Shown here piece after piece: positions 33,075 through 41,692 of a stretch of DNA of 64,000 bases; position 1 is the stretch's first letter; each line of letters starts with the position of its first letter. Under the pieces are notes generated by a model, which had not been told where the DNA came from, searched no databases, and saw nothing but the letters and a program-made list of their open reading frames with translations. This DNA is from Flavobacteriaceae bacterium (GTDB taxonomy: Bacteria > Bacteroidota > Bacteroidia > Flavobacteriales > Flavobacteriaceae), in assembly GCA_947463515.1 (NCBI GenBank), contig CANHRI010000003.1:16006-80005 (forward strand), given 5' to 3'. A program made the translations under genes and the position numbers.

Positions 33075-33170
33075 AATGGAATTATTTTGAGTTCAAAACT
33101 AAATAGATTACGGAACAATTTTCTTAAAAAATGTGTAAACTTTAGCACAACGCAAACGCAACGAGATTGG

Positions 33171-33178
33171 TATATTTG
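33171..33178 (+). promoter_or_regulatory. -7 box TATATTTG before a glycosyltransferase gene
   Basis: Perfect TAnnTTTG, 4 nt before the ATG at 33183. It excludes the longer frame starting at 33087. Confidence 0.5.
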
Positions 33179-33182
33179 TGGA

Positions 33183-34067
33183 ATGAATGCAACACAGCAC
33201 CTCTTGTTTGTCGCTTTTGGGAACCGGGACTATCAAAATGAATTGATTTGGGCACTGATCTCCTTGGCGCGTGTGCATCCAGAACCCGCATTTCACATCC
33301 ATATTTTCTCCGACGATACGGCGTACCTTCAATCGCAAATTCCCTTACCTATAACCTACCATACGCTGACGCCCAACCAACTTACCGAGGCAAAAGGATC
33401 GTCCGATTATCCTTATCGCGTCAAGATTAAAATACTACAAGACTGCTTGGAACGCTACACGGGCTCATTCTTGTACCTTGACACCGACTGTTTGATCACA
33501 GCGTCTTTGACTCCCGTTTTTGAAGCCCTCGAAAAAGGAACGGTGTTTATGGATAGAAATGAAGGAGCGTTAAAGGCCAATACCGGAGGAATCGCCCGTA
33601 AAATGAAAAAAGTGTTGCGTAAACAGTCCTCTTTTCCCTTACCCAACGGCGAAATTGTTACGTTGAGTGAAGCCTTTGAAATTTGGAATTCAGGATGTAT
33701 TGGGGTTTCCAACCAACATCTCCCGCTTTTGTACCGCGCCGAAGCCTTCATGGATGCGTTGTATGCTACCTACCCGTTGTTTAGTATGGAACAGATCGCC
33801 GTTACGGAAGCGCTGCAACGTGAACCCCTTGCGGAAAGTAAAAATTGGATGCATCATTATTGGTATTTTAAAGAATTCAGACCCGTAATTCATGCTTTTT
33901 TGGCGTATTATTCCGTTTGGGAAGAACGATTGGAAAAGGCTCCGCTGTGGGATCCACGGCAACTTTCGGCAAGCAAACGTCGGTACAAACAACTCGGATT
34001 TTGGGGTCGAACTTACCAAAAAATTCGCTTTGGCTACCGATGGAAAAATCCAGAGTTCCGTCCGTAA
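33183..34067 (+). CDS. Glycosyltransferase-like protein with DxD motif
   Basis: 294 residues from the ATG at 33183, chosen because of the -7 box just upstream. The N-terminus LLFVAFGNRDYQNELIWALISL starts a GT-A Rossmann-like fold, and FLYLDTDCLI contains the metal-binding DTD. No signal peptide. The acceptor and sugar are unknown; from the LPS genes nearby, a role in envelope glycan assembly is possible. It ends 41 bp before dapD, which has its own promoter. Confidence 0.75.
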   Translation: MNATQHLLFVAFGNRDYQNELIWALISLARVHPEPAFHIHIFSDDTAYLQSQIPLPITYHTLTPNQLTEAKGSSDYPYRVKIKILQDCLERYTGSFLYLDTDCLITASLTPVFEALEKGTVFMDRNEGALKANTGGIARKMKKVLRKQSSFPLPNGEIVTLSEAFEIWNSGCIGVSNQHLPLLYRAEAFMDALYATYPLFSMEQIAVTEALQREPLAESKNWMHHYWYFKEFRPVIHAFLAYYSVWEERLEKAPLWDPRQLSASKRRYKQLGFWGRTYQKIRFGYRWKNPEFRP

Positions 34068-34083
34068 AAAACAAACAAACTGC

Positions 34084-34091
34084 TATCTTTG
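34084..34091 (+). promoter_or_regulatory. -7 box TATCTTTG of dapD
   Basis: Perfect TAnnTTTG, 17 nt before the ATG at 34109. It decides against a longer start at 33917 that overlaps the glycosyltransferase gene. Confidence 0.6.
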
Positions 34092-34108
34092 TCACTCAAT
34101 TTTTAGAT

Positions 34109-34924
34109 ATGACAACACTACAACAAACCATAGAAAAAGCGTGGGAAAACCGCGAATTATTGAAAGATGAAACCACTCAAAATACTATCCGCGAGGTGAT
34201 TAACCTTTTGGATGCAGGAACACTTCGGGTCGCCCAACCCATCGAAGGCGGTTGGCAAGTAAACGAATGGGTGAAGAAAGCCGTCGTGATGTACTTCCCC
34301 ATTCAAAAAATGGAAACCTTTGAAGTGGGAATTTTCGAATACCACGACAAAATGCCTTTAAAACGGGGATATGCCGAAAAAGGAATTCGCGTGGTACCCA
34401 ATGCCGTAGCGCGTCACGGGGCCTATATTTCCAAAGGTGTAATTTTAATGCCGAGTTATGTTAACATCGGTGCCTATGTCGATGAAGGTACGATGGTCGA
34501 TACCTGGGCCACCGTGGGAAGTTGTGCACAAATCGGGAAAGACGTCCACCTAAGTGGTGGTGTGGGTATTGGTGGGGTTTTGGAACCCTTACAAGCGGCC
34601 CCCGTAATCATTGAAGATGGTGCGTTCATTGGTTCGCGTTGCATCGTGGTTGAAGGAGTTCGGGTGGAAAAAGAAGCCGTTTTAGGAGCCAATGTATGCT
34701 TGACCGCCTCAACGAAAATCATAGATGTGACAGGAAGCGAACCCGTTGAATACAAAGGCGTAGTCCCTGCCCGCTCTGTTGTTATCCCAGGAAGTTATAC
34801 CAAAGAATTTGGCGCCGGAAGTTACCAAGTTCCTTGTGCACTCATCATCGGAAAACGCAAACCCTCGACCGACTTAAAAACGTCGTTGAATGATGCGTTA
34901 CGCGAGTATGATGTAGCGGTGTAG
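34109..34924 (+). CDS. dapD: 2,3,4,5-tetrahydropyridine-2,6-dicarboxylate N-succinyltransferase
   Basis: 271 residues, the usual family length, from the ATG at 34109. The C-terminal half is a left-handed beta-helix built of hexapeptides (MPSYVNIGAYVDEGTMVDTWATVGSCAQIG, shown here only to the IG repeats) and includes GGVGIGGVLEP. The N-terminal helix starts TTLQQTIEKAWENRELL. It succinylates tetrahydrodipicolinate in lysine and meso-diaminopimelate synthesis, so it serves peptidoglycan as well. A 12-bp CCGAAATTTCGG palindrome follows the stop but lacks a T-run. Confidence 0.97.
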   Translation: MTTLQQTIEKAWENRELLKDETTQNTIREVINLLDAGTLRVAQPIEGGWQVNEWVKKAVVMYFPIQKMETFEVGIFEYHDKMPLKRGYAEKGIRVVPNAVARHGAYISKGVILMPSYVNIGAYVDEGTMVDTWATVGSCAQIGKDVHLSGGVGIGGVLEPLQAAPVIIEDGAFIGSRCIVVEGVRVEKEAVLGANVCLTASTKIIDVTGSEPVEYKGVVPARSVVIPGSYTKEFGAGSYQVPCALIIGKRKPSTDLKTSLNDALREYDVAV

Positions 34925-35040
34925 CGGAGTTTCTCCCGAAATTTCGGAATCAAGTTTCAGGTTCTTACCGTTAAAAGAAGATATTACTCTTTTAAGGAAC
35001 CCTTTAGCATTTAAAATTCAAAATTTACAATAATCAAACA

Positions 35041-35607
35041 ATGATTCGCTCCCTCTCTCCCCAGGAAATCCTCTTTTGTTTCGCGTTAAAATCCGAAGCG
35101 GCCGATGTCTTTGAGGGACAAAACGTACTCTTTACAGGAATCGGTAAAGTGCAAGCGGCCTTTGCGTTGACCAAAGCCATAGCGATACAACGTCCCAAAC
35201 TGATCATTAATCTGGGAACTGTGGGCAGTACCCATTTTCCTAAAGGATCCGTGGTGCATTGCACCCAATTTGTCCAACGCGATATGGATGTGCGTGGGTT
35301 GGGTTTTAAATTGTATGAAACACCGTTGTCGGGTCTTCCTGTTGTGTTGGAGTATGGCGAATCCTTTGCGGGACTCCCTCATGCGGTGTGTGGTTCGGGG
35401 GACAGTTTTGAAATGGAACATGCCGAATCGTTGTATACCGTAGTCGATATGGAAGCCTATGCCCTCGCCTACATCGCCCAACAAGAAAAAATTCCGTTTT
35501 TATGCCTTAAATACATCTCCGACGGCGCCGATGACAATGCCGCCACCGACTGGACCGAACAGGTGCATAAAGCGGCTGAGGCGTATGGGAGGCTTTTGTT
35601 GGGTTGA
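35041..35607 (+). CDS. Nucleosidase of the PNP/MTAN superfamily
   Basis: 188 residues, shorter than most MTA/SAH nucleosidases (~230). Family features: ILFCFALKSEAADVF, a GIGKVQAA loop, LIINLGTVGSTHF, and the active-site VVDMEAYALAYIAQQ, followed by KYISDGADDNA with the catalytic Asp. It probably cleaves the glycosidic bond of a nucleoside such as methylthioadenosine, adenosylhomocysteine or futalosine; the exact substrate is unclear. It stands alone: dapD lies upstream and a long repeat tract follows. Confidence 0.75.
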   Translation: MIRSLSPQEILFCFALKSEAADVFEGQNVLFTGIGKVQAAFALTKAIAIQRPKLIINLGTVGSTHFPKGSVVHCTQFVQRDMDVRGLGFKLYETPLSGLPVVLEYGESFAGLPHAVCGSGDSFEMEHAESLYTVVDMEAYALAYIAQQEKIPFLCLKYISDGADDNAATDWTEQVHKAAEAYGRLLLG

Positions 35608-35726
35608 TGAAGCTGCTGATCCCGATCCTTCGGGGGCTAAGCTCCTGTGCAATCCACGAATTGTAAAGACAGTTGTGATCGAACACCTTCCAACGTCTAA
35701 CGACTAAAGTCTAATGTCTGCCCACT

Positions 35727-35937
35727 GCGACTGAGACTGAGACTGAGACTGAGACTGAAAACTGCGACTGCGACTACCTCAACCGACTTACGACTTTATG
35801 ACTTACGACTTACGACTAAACACTGCGACTGCAAACTGAGACTGAACACTGCGACTGAGACTGAGACTGCGACTGAGACTGCGACTGAAAACTACAACTG
35901 CGACTGCCCACTGAACACTGCCCACTGAACACTGCTA
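35727..35937 (+). repeat. 6-bp (GACTGA/GACTGC) and 7-bp word repeat tract
   Basis: Begins with five GACTGA-type hexamers, then GACTGC, GACTTAC/GACTTAT heptamers, and mixed ACTGAACACTG words. It fills nearly all of the gap between the nucleosidase and the end of the kinase-like gene (35608-35934). No gene is seen in the gap. Confidence 0.9.
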
Positions 35938-36687
35938 CCGCAACTTCCGCTTCAACCATTTCTTCCTGTTGATTTTACGCTTAAAATCCTGCGAAGTTTG
36001 CCAAAGCACCGGCCATAGTTCACTTTCAGGTGTGCCACTCAAACGCGCATAATTCGCCGCTACGGTTCTCAACATCGTTTTTGAAAGCCACATTTTTTTA
36101 AAATTGTCCATACGTTGCGCGATCGAAAGGGTGCGAAACTGCATACGATTTAAATCAATAAGGTAAAAATCGTATTGACCATTGCCCAAATCTTTTATTA
36201 GGGTATTTCCTGGCGAATGGTCCAAAAAATGAATGCGAGCCTCATGCATGCGAAAAGTAAACGCCGTAAATTGTTCCAAAATCGCCACTCTATTGGGAAA
36301 TAAGGGATCGTGTATGAGTTCGCGTATCGTAAAATCATAGTCGATATGTCGACAGAAATAAAAACTATTGGTCAACATTCCCCACCCGTTGCGCTCCTCA
36401 ATGTATCCGATGGGAAAAGGAGTCAAAATACCGTGCTGCTGTAAATACCGCGCATAATCAAATGATCGTTTGGCCTTGCTGGAACGAAACCACGAATAAA
36501 TGATGGACTTCAAAAACCCGGGCTTTTTAAAAAACTTAATACTCACCGTCTCCCCATTCAACACATTGGTTTTAATAGCATTGCGCGCTCCTTGCACAAC
36601 TAATGTCCCCGAATGCGGAAATTCTGCCGCTAAGGTCTCAAGCGCTTGCTGATTGGGTAAATAATCGGGATGAACAATTGTGGGCAC
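35935..36687 (-). CDS. Lipopolysaccharide kinase (Kdo kinase / InaA-like)
   Basis: 250 residues with a small-kinase pattern: catalytic-loop HFLDHSPGNTLI (Asp and Asn) followed by the metal-binding FYLIDLNRMQF. The N-terminal lobe has a Lys in VSIKFFKKPGF. It resembles Kdo kinase KdkA/WaaP-type proteins, which phosphorylate the Kdo or heptose of the LPS inner core. It is transcribed divergently from a GT9 glycosyltransferase, and a broad LPS glycosylation locus follows, which supports this role. Confidence 0.8.
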   Translation of the reverse strand: MPTIVHPDYLPNQQALETLAAEFPHSGTLVVQGARNAIKTNVLNGETVSIKFFKKPGFLKSIIYSWFRSSKAKRSFDYARYLQQHGILTPFPIGYIEERNGWGMLTNSFYFCRHIDYDFTIRELIHDPLFPNRVAILEQFTAFTFRMHEARIHFLDHSPGNTLIKDLGNGQYDFYLIDLNRMQFRTLSIAQRMDNFKKMWLSKTMLRTVAANYARLSGTPESELWPVLWQTSQDFKRKINRKKWLKRKLR

Positions 36688-36749
36688 GGGTTCGTTTTAG
36701 TTTGGGTAAATGTATTAAAAAATTGTACTTTGCACCAAGATTTTATGGT

Positions 36750-37814
36750 ATGCAAAAAATTCTTATCATCCAAAACAAACGGATTGGCGATGTATTGATC
36801 GCCTCGGTCATTGCCAACAACTTCAAACGGAAGTATCCCGATAGCGAGGTGCATTTTATGGCGTACGACTTTACAACAGGCGTTTTGGAACACAATCCCA
36901 ACATCGATAAAATCATTCCCATTCGCGAAAAAGAACTCAAGAAATGGCGCAACCTGCTTCAATTCATCCGTTGGGTTCGGAAGCAAAAATACGACATCAT
37001 CTTTGATCCGTATTCCAAGACGCAAAGCCGTTTGATTTGTAAATTTTCGGGGGCCAAAATGACCATCGGCCATAAATCGCGAAAGAAATGGGGCAACTTT
37101 AATTTTTACACCCATCCTACTGTGGGACTTGAAAAATCGGATAAATTTTGCGGTAAAGCCATCGAAGATCGGGTACATCTCATTGAATATGCTGGTGATT
37201 TTTCCCCCATCGATTATGAACCTAAAATCTTTTTAACGGAAGCCGAAAAAAAGGAAGACCTACTCGGAAAATACAAGGATAAAAAAGTAATCATGCTCGG
37301 CGTATTGGGCAGTACACCCCAAAAATCGATGCCCTATGCCTATGTTGCTGAAGTTTGCGACCGCATTGCCACGACCTTTGATGCCTATTTACTTTTCAAT
37401 TATGCCCCGTACCAAAAGGAAGAAGCATTAAAAATCTTTGCCCTTTGTCAGCATAAAGACCGAATTATTTTGGACATTTATGCGCCTACGATTCGGGATT
37501 TTATCAAATTAATGGCCCAATGTGATGTACTCGTGGCCAATGAAGGCGGAACCGTTCACATTGCGAAAGCCTTACAAAAACCGACTTTTACCCTATTTTC
37601 TCCCTATGTCAACAAAGAACATTGGGCGAGTTTTGAAGACGGAATAATGCATACCTCCATTCACCTTCGGGAAGAAAAACCAGAGCTGTATACTGAATTT
37701 ACCTATGAAGCGCGTAAAAAAATGGAAGCCGACCCCAGTCCGTGGTACCGCGAACTGAAACCGGCCTTGTATTGGGAACGTTTGCAAGCGTTTTTAAAGC
37801 ATCACTTGGGCTAA
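36750..37814 (+). CDS. GT9 heptosyltransferase-like glycosyltransferase
   Basis: 354 residues from the ATG at 36750. The frame is open to 36603, but that portion overlaps the divergent kinase-like gene. GT-B features: KILIIQNKRIGDVLIASVIA, SEVHFMAYDF at the N-terminus, and a C-terminal donor site with LMAQCDVLVANEGGTVHIAKAL. GT9 enzymes add heptose or related sugars to the LPS inner core from the cytoplasmic side. It is convergent with the next gene, with 4 bp between stops. Confidence 0.85.
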   Translation: MQKILIIQNKRIGDVLIASVIANNFKRKYPDSEVHFMAYDFTTGVLEHNPNIDKIIPIREKELKKWRNLLQFIRWVRKQKYDIIFDPYSKTQSRLICKFSGAKMTIGHKSRKKWGNFNFYTHPTVGLEKSDKFCGKAIEDRVHLIEYAGDFSPIDYEPKIFLTEAEKKEDLLGKYKDKKVIMLGVLGSTPQKSMPYAYVAEVCDRIATTFDAYLLFNYAPYQKEEALKIFALCQHKDRIILDIYAPTIRDFIKLMAQCDVLVANEGGTVHIAKALQKPTFTLFSPYVNKEHWASFEDGIMHTSIHLREEKPELYTEFTYEARKKMEADPSPWYRELKPALYWERLQAFLKHHLG

Positions 37815-37818
37815 ATAC

Positions 37819-39306
37819 TTAGGGGTTTGGAGCTTCTTTGCGAATGCCGAAAGGTGTCCATTTGATCTTTTGCTGTTTGACTTCTTTACGAATGGCCAAG
37901 TTGGCGGCCAACGACTCAGGGGTTTTGTACCCCCGCGGATGGTCCAAATGCAACACGACTGCTTTGTGACGAATTTGCTTCCCTTTAATGCCATTGTTTT
38001 CCAAACGTTCCCCAAACTCACGATCGGGTCCGCCGTACTTCATCCGTTCATCATACCCGTTAATGGCAATCATATCACTACGAAAACCGGAGGAATTACA
38101 ATTGTTAAACGAAGGCGTCGTGGGGGAAATAAGATCCAAAAGCCAAGCCGACCACATTTGCGCGCTCAATTTTAAGGTATTGGAAAATCCTAAGCGATCA
38201 ATAGATTTCAACCAACCCACTTCAAAACAACGCTGCGATACAATATCGTCGGGAGCAATATGCTTGCTTGTTTTCATCGGAAGTTTGCAATATCCGCCTG
38301 AGAGAAAACGACCTTGCTCGGCTTCAAGGGCATGTATTTCCACAAAATCTTTCCGCGGAATACAATCGCCATCGGTCATAATAATATACTCATGAGCCGC
38401 TTCCATGATGGTCACATTCAATATCTCTTGACGGCGATACCCTAAATCTTCATGCCATAAATGACGAACAGGTACGGGATAGTTTGCAGCATACCGATCA
38501 ATGAGCGCCTTGGTCTCGGGACGCGAACCGTCGTCGGCTACAATCAATTCAAAATCGGTATAGGTTTGCACCGAATATCCAATTAAGACTTTCTCCAACC
38601 ATTCTTCGGCATTGTACGTACTCACAATCACCGAGATTTTCAAATTTTTATCGCGTGCGGCTGCCATAAGTAAAGTGGTATTTTTAACTGATTTTTGTTG
38701 TAATCCTGGCCATTCCCGATAATAACGATGCGCGGGATAGCGTTCGTCCCAAGTCCCTGACTCCAATAAAGCAAGGCAATCCGTCTTCCAAAGGGAAGTA
38801 TTCGAAAAGTTGAAAGGCAACTCAGGAAGGCAATAATCCAAGAGTGCGGCCCAACTTCCAGGTTCAATCGCACGAAAGGCTTTAAGTCCTTTAACAGTGG
38901 CGTGTTGGGCTAAAAAAGTAGTGCTAAAATAATGTCCCGATTCAATTCCCTCCAAAGTCAACGTATCAAAAACCGCATCTTGAATAAAAAAACGAGCCCC
39001 CGTTAAATAATAGCCCTCTTCCCGATGTTTCACATGTTCCTCCACAAAATCTTCCCGCGGAACCGCATGCGCATCGGCAAAGATGACATAATCGGTCAGC
39101 GATTGGGTTAAATGTGAGGACAAACGTGCGGGAGGACAAAAATAAAGAGGGAAAAAACATGCCGAATGGGCAACCTCCAGCGGTTTATCCTGAAGAAGAA
39201 CGATCTCAAAGTTACGGTAGTTTTGCGTGGTATAGCCCCACAAAACCCTTTGTATGGTGGGTAAATCGGTTCCATTTGTTAAAACAACGGTAACATTCTT
39301 TTGCAT
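37819..39306 (-). CDS. Two-domain GT2 glycosyltransferase
   Basis: 495 residues holding two family 2 GT-A domains. The N-terminal one (about 1-210) starts VTVVLTNGTDLPTIQRVLWGY and has IFADAHAVPREDF. The second (from ~222) starts ISVIVSTYNAEEWLEKVLIGY, with ELIVADDGS and IIMTDGDCIPRKDF. A GT27-type C-terminal segment follows: YDERMKYGGPDREFGERLENNG. The first domain lacks a classical DxD (it has DAHA), so it may be degenerate. Likely a glycan-building enzyme of the LPS locus; the polarity is opposite to most neighbours. Confidence 0.85.
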   Translation of the reverse strand: MQKNVTVVLTNGTDLPTIQRVLWGYTTQNYRNFEIVLLQDKPLEVAHSACFFPLYFCPPARLSSHLTQSLTDYVIFADAHAVPREDFVEEHVKHREEGYYLTGARFFIQDAVFDTLTLEGIESGHYFSTTFLAQHATVKGLKAFRAIEPGSWAALLDYCLPELPFNFSNTSLWKTDCLALLESGTWDERYPAHRYYREWPGLQQKSVKNTTLLMAAARDKNLKISVIVSTYNAEEWLEKVLIGYSVQTYTDFELIVADDGSRPETKALIDRYAANYPVPVRHLWHEDLGYRRQEILNVTIMEAAHEYIIMTDGDCIPRKDFVEIHALEAEQGRFLSGGYCKLPMKTSKHIAPDDIVSQRCFEVGWLKSIDRLGFSNTLKLSAQMWSAWLLDLISPTTPSFNNCNSSGFRSDMIAINGYDERMKYGGPDREFGERLENNGIKGKQIRHKAVVLHLDHPRGYKTPESLAANLAIRKEVKQQKIKWTPFGIRKEAPNP

Positions 39307-39331
39307 GGATGCAAAGGTAACCTAATTTTAC

Positions 39332-39339
39332 TAAATTTG
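39332..39339 (+). promoter_or_regulatory. -7 box TAAATTTG of a GT2 gene
   Basis: Perfect TAnnTTTG, 17 nt before the ATG at 39357, in the divergent gap between two glycosyltransferase genes. Confidence 0.5.
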
Positions 39340-39356
39340 TTTTTCAATTTTCAAGA

Positions 39357-40094
39357 ATGCACACCCTCTCGGTTATCATCCCCACCTTTAATGAAATTTC
39401 GTATTTGGAAGACGCCGTGGCCTCCGTACGTTTTGCGCAACAAATCATTGTGATTGATTCGTATAGTACAGACGGTACCGCAGAACTCGCCAAACGATTG
39501 GGATGTGAGGTAATGCAGCGAAAATTTGATCATTTTTCAGCCCAAAAAAATGCCGCGATTGCTTTGGCCAAAGGCGATTGGATTTTATTTATCGACGCTG
39601 ATGAACGGGTAACAACCAAATTGAAATTGGAAATTTTGGACACCTTAAAAAATCCGAAACACCAAGGCTATAAATTGCGTTTTCCCCACTATTTTATGAA
39701 TCGCTTTTTATACCACAAAGTTGATCGCGTGACCCGTTTAGTGAAAAATGACGGCGTACATTTCACGGGAGAAGTTCATGAAAAACTCCACGTCAACGGA
39801 AGTATCGGGCAATTGGAGGCGTTCATGATTCATTACACCTACAAAGGGTTGTTTCATACGTTGAGTAAAAAGAACTCCTATGCCTGGTTTCAAGCCGATA
39901 TGGCCCGTCAAAAAGGAAAAAAAGTAACCCTTTTGCATTTGTTTTTCAAACCCTTGTACCGTTTTTTCTCGGCTTATATTTTGAAAAAAGGATTTATGGA
40001 TGGACTCCCCGGATTGGCTTTAGCGAGTGTCAATGCGTATGGCGTGTTTTCACGGTACGTTAAAATGATGCTCCTCGAACGAAAAATGGAGTAA
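39357..40094 (+). CDS. GT2 glycosyltransferase, WaaE/KdtX-like
   Basis: 245 residues. LSVIIPTFNEISYLEDAVASV opens the GT-A fold. IIVIDSYSTDGTAELAK and WILFIDADERVT give the nucleotide-sugar and metal sites. The C-terminal helical part (FFKPLYRFFSAYILKKGFMDG) is typical of WaaE-type LPS core glucosyltransferases. It is paralogous to the gene at 40921. Likely adds a hexose to the LPS core. Confidence 0.87.
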   Translation: MHTLSVIIPTFNEISYLEDAVASVRFAQQIIVIDSYSTDGTAELAKRLGCEVMQRKFDHFSAQKNAAIALAKGDWILFIDADERVTTKLKLEILDTLKNPKHQGYKLRFPHYFMNRFLYHKVDRVTRLVKNDGVHFTGEVHEKLHVNGSIGQLEAFMIHYTYKGLFHTLSKKNSYAWFQADMARQKGKKVTLLHLFFKPLYRFFSAYILKKGFMDGLPGLALASVNAYGVFSRYVKMMLLERKME

Positions 40095-40129
40095 CTACGC
40101 CGACAATCTTACAAGAATCCTCTCGTAAT

Positions 40130-40855
40130 TTACCACAACCGTAGGCGTCCCCATCGAAGTTTCCATCGAAAACGAAGCAAATGATCTTCGCCTTTAATAT
40201 CAATGCGCGGAATAACATAGGGATTGGACCACGGAAAACGACTTACCGTATTCCCTATACGAAAGCCAAACGCAATACCATTTTCTTGTAGTTGGGTAAA
40301 AAAGTGAGACTGCACGGGTTGTTGACGCGGAAAGTTCCCATAGGGATAAGCCAATGCTGGAAAGATAGAAAGCTGCTCGGCTGCCATAACCTGCTGCGCT
40401 TGGTCAAAATCCTGTTGTAGGGCTTCCGAAGTAAGGGTGGCCAAACGCGGGTGAGCAAACGAATGATGCGCCAACTCAATCACATTGGGGTCCAAAGCAC
40501 GCAGTTGCTCGGCAGTCATAATCGGATGTGCAGCGGCGCCCGAAGAGGCATTCCACGCATCGGTTTTACCCAAATAGGCAAAAGGCACAAAAAAAACTGC
40601 TTTGAATCCGTATTTAATCAAGAGTGGTACGGCAAATTCCCACTGACTTACAGTAACATCGTCAAAAGTGAGCACAACACTGCGCTTGGGCAAAGTCGTT
40701 TGAACCGATAATTCAGAGAGAAAAAACGACTGGTAACCCTTTGACCGCAAATACATTAGCTGTTGCTCAAAACGAGAAGCCGCCAAAGTAAGTCCTTTAC
40801 TCGCTTCCTCTTGGGCACAAAAATTATGATACATCAATACGGGAAGTCGTGTCAC
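40130..40855 (-). CDS. Polysaccharide deacetylase (NodB domain)
   Basis: 241 residues. PVLMYHNFC near the N-terminus, VVLTFDDVTVSQWEFAVPLL with the catalytic/metal Asp pair, and the metal-binding HxxxH in LAHHSFAHPRLAT. ALAYPYGNF is the later family motif. No clear signal peptide, so it may act in the cytoplasm on lipid-linked sugars. It would remove acetyl groups from N-acetylated sugars, fitting the surrounding LPS genes. Confidence 0.85.
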   Translation of the reverse strand: MTRLPVLMYHNFCAQEEASKGLTLAASRFEQQLMYLRSKGYQSFFLSELSVQTTLPKRSVVLTFDDVTVSQWEFAVPLLIKYGFKAVFFVPFAYLGKTDAWNASSGAAAHPIMTAEQLRALDPNVIELAHHSFAHPRLATLTSEALQQDFDQAQQVMAAEQLSIFPALAYPYGNFPRQQPVQSHFFTQLQENGIAFGFRIGNTVSRFPWSNPYVIPRIDIKGEDHLLRFRWKLRWGRLRLW

Positions 40856-40893
40856 TGCCGTAAATTTTAAAAATTGGAATGGAGTAAAAATAC

Positions 40894-40901
40894 TATATTT
40901 G
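40894..40901 (+). promoter_or_regulatory. -7 box TATATTTG before the glycosyltransferase operon
   Basis: Perfect TAnnTTTG with a TTG at 40874-40876 (17-bp spacer), 19 nt before the ATG at 40921. Probably drives the three overlapping genes 40921-43767. Confidence 0.6.
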
Positions 40902-40920
40902 TTGCTTTGATTGCAAATCT

Positions 40921-41691
40921 ATGGCCGAAAATACCGCTGTACCTAAAATCACCGCATTGGCGATCTCCTACAACGAAGCGCTCAATGTGGAGCGGTATAT
41001 CGAACGATTGAAGTTTGCCGATGAAATCATTTTTGTCGATTCAGAAAGTACCGACAATACGCAAACCCTCGCGGCCCAGATGGGAGCCAAAGTGATCACA
41101 CGTCCATTTACCAATTTCTCCGAACAACGGAATTTTGCCATTGCGCAAGCCACCCACGACTGGATTCTTTTCTTTGACTTGGATGAAATTATCACCCCTG
41201 AACTGGAGGAAGAAATCAAAGCGACCGTCAAAAATCCAGGCGACAAAAATGCTTTCTTTGTCAAGCGAACCTTTCATTTTATGGGGAAACGCATCCGTTT
41301 TGGAGGATGGCAAAATGACAAAGCAATACGTCTTTTCAACAAAAATCACGGAGCGTACAACGGCAATTTGGTGCACGAAGAAGTCAAAGCCGATGGCAAA
41401 GTGGGCGTTCTTAAAAACCGTTTAAATCATTACAGCTACAAAAGTTTTGACAACTATAACGATAAACTAAACTTGTACAGCAAGTTACAAGCCTTAAACC
41501 TGTACCAAAAGAAAGTGCGTCCCAACGTGTACCACTTTTTTATTCGTCCCCTGTACCGCTTCATGTGGCAATATTTTTTCCGTTTAGGGGTACTCGATGG
41601 GAAAGAAGGCTTTATTCTGGCTTACGTCCACTCCTTTTCTGTATTCAAACGGTATTTGCAGTTGTGGATGATGTACCGAAAAATTGACTAA
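40921..41691 (+). CDS. GT2 glycosyltransferase, WaaE/KdtX-like (second copy)
   Basis: 256 residues. TALAISYNEALNVERYIERL, IIFVDSESTDNTQTLA and WILFFDLDEIITPE give the GT-A core; the C-terminal helical region parallels the 39357 paralogue (FFIRPLYRFMWQYFFRLGVLDG). First gene of a tight run: the next ATG comes one base after its stop. Likely an LPS core glycosyltransferase. Confidence 0.87.
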   Translation: MAENTAVPKITALAISYNEALNVERYIERLKFADEIIFVDSESTDNTQTLAAQMGAKVITRPFTNFSEQRNFAIAQATHDWILFFDLDEIITPELEEEIKATVKNPGDKNAFFVKRTFHFMGKRIRFGGWQNDKAIRLFNKNHGAYNGNLVHEEVKADGKVGVLKNRLNHYSYKSFDNYNDKLNLYSKLQALNLYQKKVRPNVYHFFIRPLYRFMWQYFFRLGVLDGKEGFILAYVHSFSVFKRYLQLWMMYRKID

Positions 41692-41692
41692 C

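Noticed and set aside
33087..33182. Longer N-terminus for the glycosyltransferase
   Set aside because: A perfect -7 box (33171-33178) lies inside it; the conserved fold begins right after the ATG at 33183.
33917..34108. Longer N-terminus for DapD
   Set aside because: It overlaps the preceding glycosyltransferase gene in another frame, and the shorter form has the normal family length and its own promoter.
35041..35607. Specific call as futalosine hydrolase (MqnB)
   Set aside because: The protein is short and no menaquinone genes are nearby; only the superfamily can be supported.
17471..35937. CRISPR arrays
   Set aside because: The repeats are 6-8 bp words in direct tandem without spacers, and no cas genes are present.
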